NCBI GenBank assembly: GCA_963575745.1
Contig: CAUYUJ010019282.1
Span: forward strand, 262,680 to 326,679
DNA from: Prorocentrum cordatum
Lineage: Eukaryota; Sar; Dinophyceae; Prorocentrales; Prorocentraceae
Direction of reading: 5' to 3'
DNA: 64,000 nucleotides
Each line of letters starts with the position of its first letter. The stretch's first letter is position 1. The position numbers and the translations under genes are program-made. The notes under the pieces are model-generated. The model saw only the letters and a list, made by a program, of their open reading frames with translations, was not told where the DNA came from and did no database searches. Shown here piece by piece: positions 1-9,640 of the stretch.

Positions 1-1532
1 GGCTGATGAGCTGGCTCGCCAACTAGCCAGGCCCCAAGAACGTGTACGGGACAGGTGACCGCGCACTCGTCGCACCAGCACTGCCGTGCCATCACCGAGC
101 GGCTCTCGCGGTTCTTTCTCCTGGAGAGGTGCAGCTCGATCTTCTGATCGCCGACGACGAACGCGGAGGCCACGCAAGCTGCGGCCGCGCCATCTTCAAC
201 CCGCACCGCGGGCAGGGCCTCCGAGGGTAGCCGAAGGAGGAATGCGTAGGCCGCCAGGCACAACATGGCGAAACGGCGACCCTCGTCACTGACGCGCAGG
301 TGCGACACCAGACGGGCGACGTCGCGGCCCTGAAGGGCCATGCGCGCCTTCGCCTGCCAGCCCGAACGCTTCTCGATGGCGTTCTTAGCGGCGCGAACCG
401 CCGGGTGCCTGAAGACTTCCACGGGCCTTGCGCGCCAACTGCCGCCGCGGGCGGACGCGCGCGTTGCCGGAAGATGAGAGGCGGGCGCGCGCCGGCATGC
501 CACGAGGCACGCCTTCTTCACGTAAGTCACATAATTGCTGAAGGTCCCGGCGCACCTGAAGGTCGTGGACCACAGAAGCAGCCCCTCCAGGGTGGGCGGC
601 AGTTCCTTCCCCCGTCGCTTTAAGACGCCCCTTGCGAATGTAACCCAGCACTCGAACCCGCTGCTGAGCGCGGGCAATGAGCGCGGGCATGCGCCCAGGA
701 GAGCGCTCACCCGGGCCCTGCGCGCCCACGCTTTACCGGCCGCCGAGGAGGTGATGAGGGCTCTGGCCCGAGCAGCTTCGGCCCGCGGCCCGCGCATGTC
801 ACGCCGACCCTCGCGCCCAGCGACTGAGAGCGCCCACCGGACCGCGGACACGGGGTCCTCCGGGGGAGCTGCATGCGCCCTGCCGCTGTCCTGGCGCCCG
901 CGTTTAGCGCTGCGAGCGACATGCCGCAATTTCGCGCGCGCACCGTGGAGGATGACGAGACGGATTCGCTCGAGGGCGACCGCGTCGCGATGTCGGTCCT
1001 GCGACGGCCGACAAGGGGGGGGCCCGCGACGAACGCGGAACGCGCAAGCAGACCTGGGGGCAATCCCGGGCGACGGGGCGGGCGCAGGAGAAGCGCCCGC
1101 GCTGCCCCTGCCCAGCGCGGCTGGCGCGCCGCCGCGCTGGGCTGCCGCGATAGCCGCGCGGACCACCTCGCGGGCGTCGCAAGATAATGCCGCGGCGCCC
1201 CTGAAGTCTGCCAGGGTGACGCCAACCAAATCGCTCACGGCGTCGGCGCCGTTATCGGCAAGCAGCTCGGCAGCGGCGAACACAGGAAGAGGGCGTGCCT
1301 CAGGGCAAACCGCGCGAAGCTGAGCGAGCAATCCAGCCAGCGCCATCGCGCGAACACCGATGACATTCTCCAGGTGCGCCGACAAACCAGAGATGCCCTC
1401 GCGCGCCCACAGGCGAAGCGCGACCGCGACGTGCGCGAGGGAGGACGCCAACCCCTGCCCGACCTGGCGGGCGCACCCTGACCGATGAGTGAAGGCCAGA
1501 TCCATTGCACGCACGCCCAGCGCCCGAGCCGG
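1..1532 (-). CDS. Linker plus tyrosine recombinase (YR) of DIRS-like element 1, partial
   Basis: One minus-strand frame is open from just after the stop at 1533-1535 to the left window edge, about 510 codons with no stop. The right two thirds (about 1532-740) are a leucine- and alanine-rich linker of no known fold. From about 660 the frame reads like a YR core-binding and catalytic domain: a helical stretch containing TFSNYVTYVKKA (about 520-560), then LLRLPSEAL, whose Arg codon (231-233) fits catalytic box I of phage-integrase-like YRs (compare LRxSEL), then LSRRKNRES, and CPVHVLGAWL (24-53). The HxxR and Tyr boxes would lie outside the window. In DIRS retroelements this enzyme inserts a circular cDNA without target duplication. 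It shares the frame of the RT upstream (3881-1533). The protein is inferred from motifs, with no search done. Confidence 0.72.
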
Positions 1533-1535
1533 TCA
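1533..1535 (-). other. Single in-frame TGA between RT-RNase H and linker-YR
   Basis: This TGA is the only stop in a minus-strand frame otherwise open from 3881 to position 1. It follows LPHRRP at the end of the RNase H part and is followed by C (TGAC). It could be a true ORF end, a readthrough signal that makes the YR as an extension, or a nonsense mutation. Confidence 0.85.
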
Positions 1536-3881
1536 TGGCCGGCGATGAGGAAGCCACGCGCTCGGATCGAACCAGGCATCGTCCAGCACCGGAGGAATCC
1601 ACTCCGCCCCCAAGCGATACAGCAGGGAATATGACTCGCGCGACGGCAGGTCGGCGATGTTGTCCACCGACGCCACACGCTGAACGTGCAGATTGCAATT
1701 CGCATCCAGCGCCATGCGCCAGATTGAGTGGACCAGGCAATTGTGGTCAAACTGCTTCGCCGCACCGGACCGGACGGCCCACTCGCTGCCTGAATTATCC
1801 GAAAAGATGTTCACGCATCGGCCCGACAGGAGCGGCTCAAAGGTGGCCAGGCCCAGCGCGATGCTGAGCACCTCCAGACCGCCGATTTGATTGTCGCGCC
1901 TTTCCCTGAAGAGCCGAAGCAGAGGCTCAGGCGGGGCGACATCGGTGAAGACAATGCGCCCGTCAATGAAAAGAACCGCGGCCACTCTAGCTGGATTCCC
2001 CCGCGCGTCGGAGAGCAATTGGACAGACCTGGTGTCTGGCGCCTGCCACTCCCGCGTCGTGGTGAAATTTCTGGCGAGCGCTTCGTGCCACCATTGCAGG
2101 CAGACTCGCAGGTGCGCCGGGATACTAGGATGGCGCGCCCTTGCGTGCTCAAACAACGGCGGGAGCAGCGCGCGCCCGAACCGCCCGAAGGTGTGGGAGG
2201 CAGCCCAACAGAAGCGGCCTGCCAACTTGGACGCGCGCCCGCGCTCGAGCGCGCCCTCTTGAAGAGCAGCAGCGATCTCGGCGCGCCACCGGGCGCGCTT
2301 CTCCGGCAGCGGCCAGCACACGAGGCCACGCTCGTCAATCGCCACAGACAAGCCCAGGACCCCGAGCGGATTGCCGAACAGCAGCTTACCGTCGGCCACA
2401 GCGCTCGGGCCCAGAATGATTCTTACCAGTTCGGCGAACTGTCGCATTGCGTCGCGCAGCCCTTTCTTACGTTCGGGGCAGAAGAAGTCGTCCACATATC
2501 TGAGGACGGGAACGAAAATGAGCCTGCGGCCCAGCGCTGACAGCATCGCGCCGATGCGCTCCCAGCTGTGAACGGAGGAAGTCGCTCCGAATGGGGCGGC
2601 GAAGTGCTGGGCCACGTAGACGCATGTGCCCACGAGGAACGCGACCCATGCGAAGGCGCGATGTTCCGGCAACAGCGGCAAGCGCCGGAACGCGGCGTCT
2701 ATGTCCGCCTTCCAGAGCCCGGGCGCTTCGCCCACGCGCGTCACAAATGCCTTGCAAGTGCCAAACAGAGCGTCGATGGCTTCATGGCCGAGACGCTCCG
2801 TCGGCTGCGACGCCGCGTTGATACGAGAGCGCGACATATCATCTACGAGCCGCAGCTTCTCGGACCCGTCCTCTCTCGACTGCCGGACGCCGAACCGCGG
2901 CGACAAAACCGCACCGTCGAGCTCGACCGCGCTGAGCGGCGCGGGATGGCTCATTCGGCCGAGCTCCGCTTCGGCGATAGTTTTGGTGAGAATCACGGCG
3001 GAGTCGCTAGACTCCTTGAGCGTGCCGAGCAGCGCGGCGTTGCCTCGCTCCGCGCCCGCGGCCAAGTCCGGCAGGCTGAGCGGTACAGGGAAAGATTCCG
3101 GACGCCCGTTCCCCGTGCACGGGAGAGGGCCCACGAGAGGCGCGCCGCGCCGAAAGACTTCCACGCAGGCCGCGTCCTCGTAACCGATTTCGTCGAGCAG
3201 TTCGACGAGAAGAGGGCCGTTGATCGACCCTGCGATTGTGCGCACATGGGCATCGCAGCCCGCGAACCAGGCCGCCGTCGCTCCAGAGGCGCGTAGCTCG
3301 GCGTCCCTGGCCCGAATTCGCTCGAGAGTCGCTCGCCGCTCACGGCACACCTGCCGCTCCGAGCGCGCAGCAATCCAATCGATCGCCGCCAAAACATCGC
3401 CGGGCACCACCACGGCCTTTTCAAAGGCCTCTTTGTCCTCGAAGGAGTGAGAACGGGAGAGGACCTCTTCAAGAAAGGCGAGCTTAGGCGCTTCCTCAGC
3501 AGACGCAGGCGACGGCAGGTGACAGCAGCCGGCAGTGGCCAGCGCGCAACCGCGTGCATTGCAACTCGAGGCAGCATTCTGCCGGGCGCGCGAGCCCGCG
3601 AGCGTCGCGCGCCACAACGCGCAGCGCCTGATAATCCCATGTGGCAGCGATACTGGGCCCCATCGCATCCTGCGCTTTGCGAGCGCGAGCGCTCGAGCCT
3701 GCCGGGGGCGTTCGCGCGCCTCCTGGCCCAGCGGGCGGGCGGCCCTCGCGTCGCGAACGGACCGCGAGTGTTGACTGGCACCCAAGCCCTGGACGACGCG
3801 GCAACAACGCGGCGCCCTCCTGCCAGCGCGCGCGCGCGCGCCTGCGGGTCCCACGGGACGGTGGCTGAGGTTGGCGCCCAT
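1533..3881 (-). CDS. Reverse transcriptase-RNase H of DIRS-like element 1
   Basis: This 782-codon minus frame looks coding from about codon 125 on; the first ~120 codons (Arg/Ala-rich) may be upstream sequence rather than protein. RT motifs: VELDGAVLSPRFGVRQ and LRLVDDMSRSRINAA in the fingers, LWKADIDAAFRRLPL as motif A with its catalytic Asp, FGATSSVHSW as motif B, and LRYVDDFF as motif C (YVDD at 2487-2498). RNase H follows: LLSDARG, GGLEVLSIALGL (Glu), NIFSDNSGSEW (Asp) and ASVDNIADLPSR near the end. The ADLPSR ending resembles DIRS and Ngaro RNase H (NxxADxLSR). All catalytic Asp/Glu that I can place are present, so this domain pair may be recently active or under constraint. Gag lies upstream and YR downstream. 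Confidence 0.85.
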   Translation of the reverse strand: MGANLSHRPVGPAGARARAGRRAPRCCRVVQGLGASQHSRSVRDARAARPLGQEARERPRQARALALAKRRMRWGPVSLPHGIIRRCALWRATLAGSRARQNAASSCNARGCALATAGCCHLPSPASAEEAPKLAFLEEVLSRSHSFEDKEAFEKAVVVPGDVLAAIDWIAARSERQVCRERRATLERIRARDAELRASGATAAWFAGCDAHVRTIAGSINGPLLVELLDEIGYEDAACVEVFRRGAPLVGPLPCTGNGRPESFPVPLSLPDLAAGAERGNAALLGTLKESSDSAVILTKTIAEAELGRMSHPAPLSAVELDGAVLSPRFGVRQSREDGSEKLRLVDDMSRSRINAASQPTERLGHEAIDALFGTCKAFVTRVGEAPGLWKADIDAAFRRLPLLPEHRAFAWVAFLVGTCVYVAQHFAAPFGATSSVHSWERIGAMLSALGRRLIFVPVLRYVDDFFCPERKKGLRDAMRQFAELVRIILGPSAVADGKLLFGNPLGVLGLSVAIDERGLVCWPLPEKRARWRAEIAAALQEGALERGRASKLAGRFCWAASHTFGRFGRALLPPLFEHARARHPSIPAHLRVCLQWWHEALARNFTTTREWQAPDTRSVQLLSDARGNPARVAAVLFIDGRIVFTDVAPPEPLLRLFRERRDNQIGGLEVLSIALGLATFEPLLSGRCVNIFSDNSGSEWAVRSGAAKQFDHNCLVHSIWRMALDANCNLHVQRVASVDNIADLPSRESYSLLYRLGAEWIPPVLDDAWFDPSAWLPHRRP

Positions 3882-3984
3882 TCGTTGTTATTCAAATGCC
3901 AACGTGGCGCGCGATGCACGTCCTCATCGGCGCGCGTCCCGCACATCGCCGCGCGCCGCGGGCTGCGCGTGCCTCCGGCGGGCG

Positions 3985-5483
3985 TCAGGCGCGCGGCTTC
4001 TTCTGAGGAGAATACACCGTTCGCGAATCCCAGGAGCGCTTGTTGTAATCCCCGCGATAGGATCGGGACTGCCACCCGTCGGCTCTGGAATCGCGGTCGT
4101 TCTTCCAGGAAGTGACGGCGGCGCCCCCCGCGGCTCCCACGGCGCCCGCGGCGCTCGCGGCGCTCGCACTCTGCCCGCGCGCTGCCGCGGCGCTTTTCCC
4201 TGCACCCTTGCCGGCCGGCGCGGCAACCTGCGCGGCAGCGGTGGCGCAACGCGAACAAGGGATTCGGCGACGTGGCCTTAAGAGCCCGATCGTATTCCGC
4301 TTCCGCCGCGCGGAGCAGCCCGACGTCAAGCGACAGCGCCGCAACGTTCACCTGCGCGCCGACGCGCGCCCGAGAATAACGCGCCGAAGCATGGCGCGGA
4401 GCTGCGGCCTGGAAGCCTGCCGCGCCGGCGGCGGCACGCTCGGCCCACGTCCTCCGCACAAGGCGGTCGTAGACCAAGGCAACCTGGGCCTTCCGTCCCT
4501 GCAGGGGGGCATCCAGTGCAACCTGGGCAAGCGCGCCCACTTCGGCGACCAGCGGACGGGCGCCAATGTCGACTCGCCTGGAGAACAACGTGTTTGTGAG
4601 CCATGGCGCTCGTGTACGAAATCTGATCAGTGACCGCGGCCGCCACGCTCCACGCGTCGTAAGCTTGGTGCCATGGCGTCCACGCCAGAAGCGGCTGGCT
4701 CTCCGCCGCGGTTCCCCGTCCGAACGCTCTGGCCAACGCGGCCGCCTCTTTCGACTCGGGCTCGTCATCGTCGGGAGAGCCGCCCGCGCCGCGCGCGCAA
4801 AGCGGCTGGAACTTCGCGAGCTCAGTATAAATGAACGGGCGCGCGATTCCCCTGGATTTCGCGCGCTGCACCTCGGTGGCCAGCGCATCGGTCTTCGCTG
4901 ACCTGAGCGAACGATGGAAACGCGCCAGCGCGCCGGGGCGAAGCCGCGCGGCAGCCTCGGCCACAGGGACTCCGGAAGGTCCCTCAAGCTGATCTGGGCC
5001 AGGCCAGCGCCGATGTCGACATGCTCTCCCTTCGGCGGGAGCCCAGGATTCTGCAGCAACCGAACCGAAACGACCCGCCGAAGCCGGCGCGGGCCCCGCG
5101 GCACCCGGCGAACTCGCCTTGGCTGCCGCCACCGTCGCGCGATCCAGAGCGCGCCGCAGGACGCCCTTCGTCAGCGCCGTCGCGCCATCGGCATCCTTCA
5201 AATCGCCGAATTGAAGATTGGCCAATTCTTCTGGCATCGTCAGCCCATTGGCTGCCAGGCAATCAATGGCGCCCTTGAACTGGATATCAGTCCACTTCGC
5301 GCCCACAACAGGGTCAGACTGCAAGAAGGCAAGCATCGCCATCGCAATCACAGCGCCACGGGGCACGAGCGAGAACCACGCCAGCTGAAGCCCGCTCGCT
5401 TGCATGCCAGCGCGCCATGGTGACGAATGAGAGCGTGCCAACGACAGCTCGTGGTCACTATGGACCAGAAGAGAGGGCCCCAT
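3985..5483 (-). pseudogene. Gag-like ORF of DIRS-like element 1, split over three frames
   Basis: Coding signal runs on the minus strand through three frames in order. About 5483-4640 holds the N-terminal part (motifs VGAKWTDIQFKGAIDCLAA and ELANLQFGDLKDADG, then KTDALATEVQRAKSRGIARPF). About 4640-4290 carries an alanine-rich helical part (LFSRRVDIGARPLVAEVGAL, AAALSLDVGLLRAAEAEYDR), probably coiled coil. About 4290-3985 carries a basic C-terminus (DSRADGWQSRSYRGDYNKRS) ending at a stop, about 100 bp before the RT frame opens. Two frameshifts, near 4640 and 4290, are needed to read it whole. I saw no CCHC knuckle. Gag is inferred from position upstream of RT and from the basic tail; no specific homologue is recognised. 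It could be read by programmed frameshifting, but decay is likelier. Confidence 0.6.
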
Positions 5484-5504
5484 TGGGCACGTGAACGCAG
5501 CAGG

Positions 5505-5576
5505 CCGCTATGGGCCGCAACGAAGCCACTATGGGCCGCAAGGAAGCCACTATGGGCCGAGCGAAGCCCCCAGAGG
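5505..5576. repeat. 21-bp short tandem repeat, about 3.3 units
   Basis: Units of the form GCCACTATGGGCCGCAAGGAA occur three times with one or two changes each, 5' of the Gag ORF on the element's upstream side. They may belong to the element's terminal or promoter region. Confidence 0.8.
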
Positions 5577-5607
5577 GCGGAGGGCCGAAACCCGACACAC
5601 GGCACGG

Positions 5608-5615
5608 TATTTATA
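5608..5615 (-). promoter_or_regulatory. TATA-like motif upstream of element 1 Gag
   Basis: On the minus strand the sequence reads GGGATATAAATACC, with TATAAATA at 5615-5608, about 125 bp upstream of the Gag reading start. Dinoflagellate genes usually lack TATA boxes, so this could be a retroelement-borne promoter or chance. A short AT island in GC-rich DNA is the only evidence. Confidence 0.25.
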
Positions 5616-5619
5616 TCCC

Positions 5620-6400
5620 GCCCCAGTGCCATGCGGAGGAAGCACGGCACGGCACTGCACCACACGACGCGAGCGGGAGGCGGAAGAGGGTCGACCAGCG
5701 CGCGGCCGACCAGCCGAGCGAGGGCGCCCCCGCGGCCAGCCGCGGGGTCGTTCACAGCGCGGGCGGATTTGTGCCAAGCAATAACTTCGTTATTCCGACC
5801 CTTGAATGTATCGTGCTCCCTCACCCTGTTAGTTATCAAGGGACTCGTTCCTGGATGAACTGACGAAGGTGCGTGAAGCGTCAAGAACTGCCTGGCCAAT
5901 CGGTATTTCGGAATCCTGCTCCGAAGTTCTCCTCGGTCATCGGATCTCGTTTTTCCTACCCCCGCCCGTCGCGCCCCCGGTACATGAGAGGAGGGGGAGG
6001 AGGAGGAGGAGGAGGAGGAGGTTCATGGAGAGGCGAGAAACTGCAAACGAACGGCGGCATGCCCAGATCACGTCCGGCAGCATCAGCCGTGGCAGAGCAA
6101 AAACGGCAGCCCAGAAAAACAAGAGAAAGAAACAAGGGCGAGGAAGAAGGAGAGGACTACCAGGAAAAGGGGGTTCACGATGGAGACGGTGGGCGACCAG
6201 GATGATGCAGACGGCGTCTGGCGCCCGTGGTTTTCACGCGGACGGCTGGGAACGCAGAGGTACGCAATATCATCAGAAAACTCACCTCAAGGACTGGCCT
6301 CCCTGTGTTGGGGAGCGGCGGATAAATTACCCATGCGAAGGATTCAACCATATGCCATTGTGAGTACCGTCGCTGTGGGTATCTCCTTCGGTGGATCTCC
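5620..6400. other. Stretch with no supported gene; short GGA tract
   Basis: No frame here has recognisable motifs. It holds a GGA microsatellite at about 5989-6021 and a purine-rich, AT-richer segment (6040-6180). It may include the 5' terminal part of DIRS-like element 1, but no terminal repeat could be matched because the other end lies outside the window. Confidence 0.6.
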
Positions 6401-6745
6401 TTATGCAGACACAAAACGTGTGAAGCGTCGGGGCGGGGCTGCCATGCGGGCGCTGCCTCTAGGGCCTGCACCAAGGCTCCCGACAAAGCCACTAAACGTG
6501 TGAAAAACGTAAGATGCGGGTACGCCGTGCGGACTGTGCCTGTACCGGGTGGAGCTCCCTATGGGTCCGCGAAGCGTGACAGGGGTGTGCCGAATCGGGT
6601 GCGAATACGCCATGCGGACTGCGCCACTGGGGCCTTTGGTGGAGCCACCTTTATGGAACCACGGAACGTGTGAGGGGTGTGCCGGATCGGGCGCTGGTGC
6701 ACCATGCGGACTGGGCTCTTGGGGGGGGCTACATTCCCGGGAACT
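6400..6745. repeat. Degenerate tandem repeat, ~87-bp period, about four units
   Basis: The phrase GCCATGCGGACT or a close variant recurs at about 6436, 6519, 6606 and 6697 (spacings 83-91 bp). Each is preceded by an ACGTGTGA/GCGTGACA-type phrase and a GGGTGTGCCG-type phrase in the later units. Units differ at many positions, so the array is old. Confidence 0.75.
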
Positions 6746-6749
6746 TGCG

Positions 6750-7700
6750 TCGCCGAAAAGAGCGAACCCCTTCTCGCCCGGGGGCTTATTGAAAAAGGGA
6801 CACAGCCAGAGTGCCGAACTGGCCAGTGTCAGCGGCCCCCCCCGAAGTCATCGCGATGCGACGCGCGTCGCCTGTGCGACGGTGCGCTTGCGCAGTTCCC
6901 TGGGTCGTTTCGGCGGCTTCCCGGCAAATGCTGAAAGATGTTCTGCAAAGCCGTCTCCACACGGCCGCGCAGCTGTCGCCAGACCAGCTTGCACAAGGAC
7001 CCCCCTTGGCCGAGCCCGAGGGCCACCTCCACTTTGGTCGCCGCGCCGGACGCCAAACCGTCTGCGGGGCAGGAGCCCGAGACGGCCGACGACCAAACCT
7101 GCGATTTGCGACCCTTGGGCCTTGACTCCCCCAGGCAAGAAGCCCCCCAGAAACCTGCAGACAAGCAAAGCGGGCGATGGCGCGGCGCGGCGGCGGCGGG
7201 GTGCGCATCGGGAGAGGGTAGCAACCACCCCAAGCACGATCAGATGGTGGAGCCGGGTGACCGCGAGGCAAGGAAGGGGGCAGCGGCGCGAACAGGGGGG
7301 GGGATGCAGAAAGAAAAGGAACGAGGGGGGAAGAAACTGAACATGAACGACAACAGTGAAAACAGAAGACGAAGAGGAAAGCATTCTTGAACGCGGCGCA
7401 ACAAACGCGGGGCCTACTCCGCGCGGGGGGGGGGGCGCGAAGACCCGAACTAAACACGCGGCGAACACATCGACGGTCAGCGAAGCGAGCCTGAGCCTCG
7501 CCACAACGGACATGATAACCAAGACCACGCCGCCGACATCTGAGAAACCGGCTTCAGTCTACGACGATAGCTGCGTTTTCCCAACATTGCTGCCGCTGCA
7601 GCGCGGCCGCCTCGCGGCAGAGGGAGCAATCACTGGCGGGGATCATCGCCCAGGGAATTTCAGGGAATTTCCTCCTCGAGCGCCCGGCGCCGCAGCCGAG
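6750..7700. other. Stretch with no supported gene
   Basis: Open frames exist on both strands but none shows family motifs, and their composition follows local G+C. Short C and G runs occur at about 6837 and 7427. I see nothing else. Confidence 0.55.
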
Positions 7701-7735
7701 TCGCGCTCCAGCTTCGCTTCGCGAGGAGACCGGAA

Positions 7736-8740
7736 CTAAACTTGTCGAAATGAGCTGGTCGTCCAGGATGGCCTCCTGGATGCTGTGGCGGCTCCGCAGG
7801 GAACGGCCTGAACGCTTGGCTCCGCCGCGCTTGAAGTACTGCGTGCCACACGAAGAACTCGGATCGGTTGCAGAGAGCCCCTTGCTGTCTGAAACACTTC
7901 GCTGAGCTGGCTTGGCCAAGATGGCGCCGAGGCTGCCGATGGAGGTTCTCCCACTTGCTTCGTCGATGATGCAGCTCCCTGCCGGTTGCGAGGCGGCTCT
8001 TCCTCTGCCCGCTCGGCCTCGGCAGCTGGGCACTCGTCCTTCGAGTCCGGCAGATCGCGCGGCCCGACGCCCTCGATGCGCCGGATATCCTCGGCCAGCT
8101 CCTCCGCCGCGTGCTCCTGGGTGGCGCCCCCCAAGCATTGGCCCTCTCTCCGCTGCGGAGGTCGGGCACTTTCTCCTGCCCCGCGTGGGCCGCGCCCTCG
8201 GTCGCCTTCGAACTCGGGCTGCTTTTCTTTCTCCATCGTGCGGATCAGCTCGTTCAGCTTCTCAGCGTTCGGATCACCCGCCCTGGCCAGGCCGCCGGAC
8301 CTCCTCGAAGCCGCTCGTGAGAAACTTGACTTTCGCAGCGCCATGGGGGAGCCGGAAGTTGGACGCCCCCGCTGGGCCGACGACGACCGCGGAGCCTCGA
8401 CGCTCGCGGAGATCGGCCCCCTTGCGAAGCCGCAAATAGAACGCTGGGTTATTTTTTGGCAGCTGGCGCGGGCGACCCGGCTTCCTCGGGCGCGCTCGAC
8501 GGGGCGCCCGGCAAGTTTGCAGCTCCACGAAGGCCGCCCGCGCAGCTGCGCGGATAGCCGCCCTCCACGCGAGCTCCGCGGCCACGCGATGCACGCCGCG
8601 CTCTGGGATCTGACGAGGCCCATCGACTGGGTCGGCCGATGCGGCAGGCGAGCAACCTGGCGCCAACTGCGACGGGGAAAAACCGCAGACCCGTCGCACG
8701 TGGCCCTTTGCCCGGCAGGTCTCCCAGACAGCAGTCTCTA
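7736..8740 (-). pseudogene. Degraded coding-like region, product unknown
   Basis: The minus strand carries protein-like stretches that change frame. About 8460-8280 reads NPAFYLRLRKGADLRERRGS and KVKFLTSGFEEVRRPG. About 8275-8180 reads DPNAEKLNELIRTMEKEKQ, a likely charged helix, followed by an acidic/Arg-rich tail. The strand is the same as the neighbouring elements. I recognise no family. It may be a decayed retroelement gag or a host exon; an alternative is that all of it is a G+C-driven open frame. Confidence 0.3.
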
Positions 8741-9640
8741 GGTCGGCGCGGCCCGTGATCGCCTGAGTGCTCGACGACGCGGTTGATCATGAGCTCGAGC
8801 AAGCCGCCTTGCCGCTCGGCGCGGCCGGCGGGCCGTTGCGGCTGCCTGGCCCCTGCCTTGACCTGGGCGCCCATCGCGCCCATGGCCGACTGAATTCCGC
8901 GCTGAACGCGCCGCCCGGGTCGATCGAGCCGCGAGCCCGGGTCGAACCGCGCCGCCCGCCGCGGCCCCGCAGGCAACGCCTCTCGGAAGACCTCGGCAGC
9001 GGGCGACGCGGCACGTCGCGGAGGCCGCGACGAGGGGCGGGGCAATCTTAAGGCAGGGCTTCCCGTGGACGCTGCGCAGGTAGAGACCGTCGGCGCCCAC
9101 CTCGTCGTTGAATCCATCGACTGCTGACGGGCGCGACGCCCGCTGCGGGCCCGAAGCCAGCCTCGCCTGGCTGCGAGCGCTGCAACGCATGCGCCGGGCG
9201 CCTCGAACCAGGGCGTCCTCCGCGCAGTGGGCCGTCGGGCTCCTGGACAAGTTGGCGTTCGAGGCATCTGAGTCGAGCTCGTAATCACTACCAGTGGTAG
9301 AACTCCAGCATTCTCTCCGAACGCCGAACGACGGCCCTGGCCCCCATCGGCCCCCCCTCCCCAGGCGCCTCGTCGTCGTCATCGCCGCCCGCCGCCGCGG
9401 CCTTGAGGCCCCGGCAGAACACCTCCTGGAATGACGACGCGGCGCGCGAAGGCGTCGGTGTGGACCTGGCTCCAGGCGGAAACCTTCGGCGTGCCCCATG
9501 GCTCTCCATGCCCGCGGTCCTGGGCGCACCGCAAGCCGCGGTGCTTCTCGAAAGCGTCGCGGGTCGCGAGGGCCCCCGCGGGCTTTCTGACTGCCCTGCT
9601 GGCGCGTGGGCACCTCGAGCCGCGCGCGCATCTGTCCGAC
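8740..9640 (-). pseudogene. Degraded coding-like region, product unknown
   Basis: Minus-strand stretches look protein-like but lie in different frames. About 9460-9290 reads SSFQEVFCRGLKAAAAGG followed by an Asp run and ARAVVRRSERMLEFYHW, then a stop. About 9290-9040 reads GSDYELDSDASNANLSR and NDEVGADGLYLRSVHGKPC. The opposite-strand frames are more Arg- and Pro-rich, which favours the minus strand. No family is recognised and no start can be chosen. Confidence 0.3.

Noticed and set aside
2993-5104. 703-codon minus frame as an independent gene
   Set aside because: Only its middle part (about 4640-4290) is meaningful, as part of Gag; the rest is a shadow of the RT frame.
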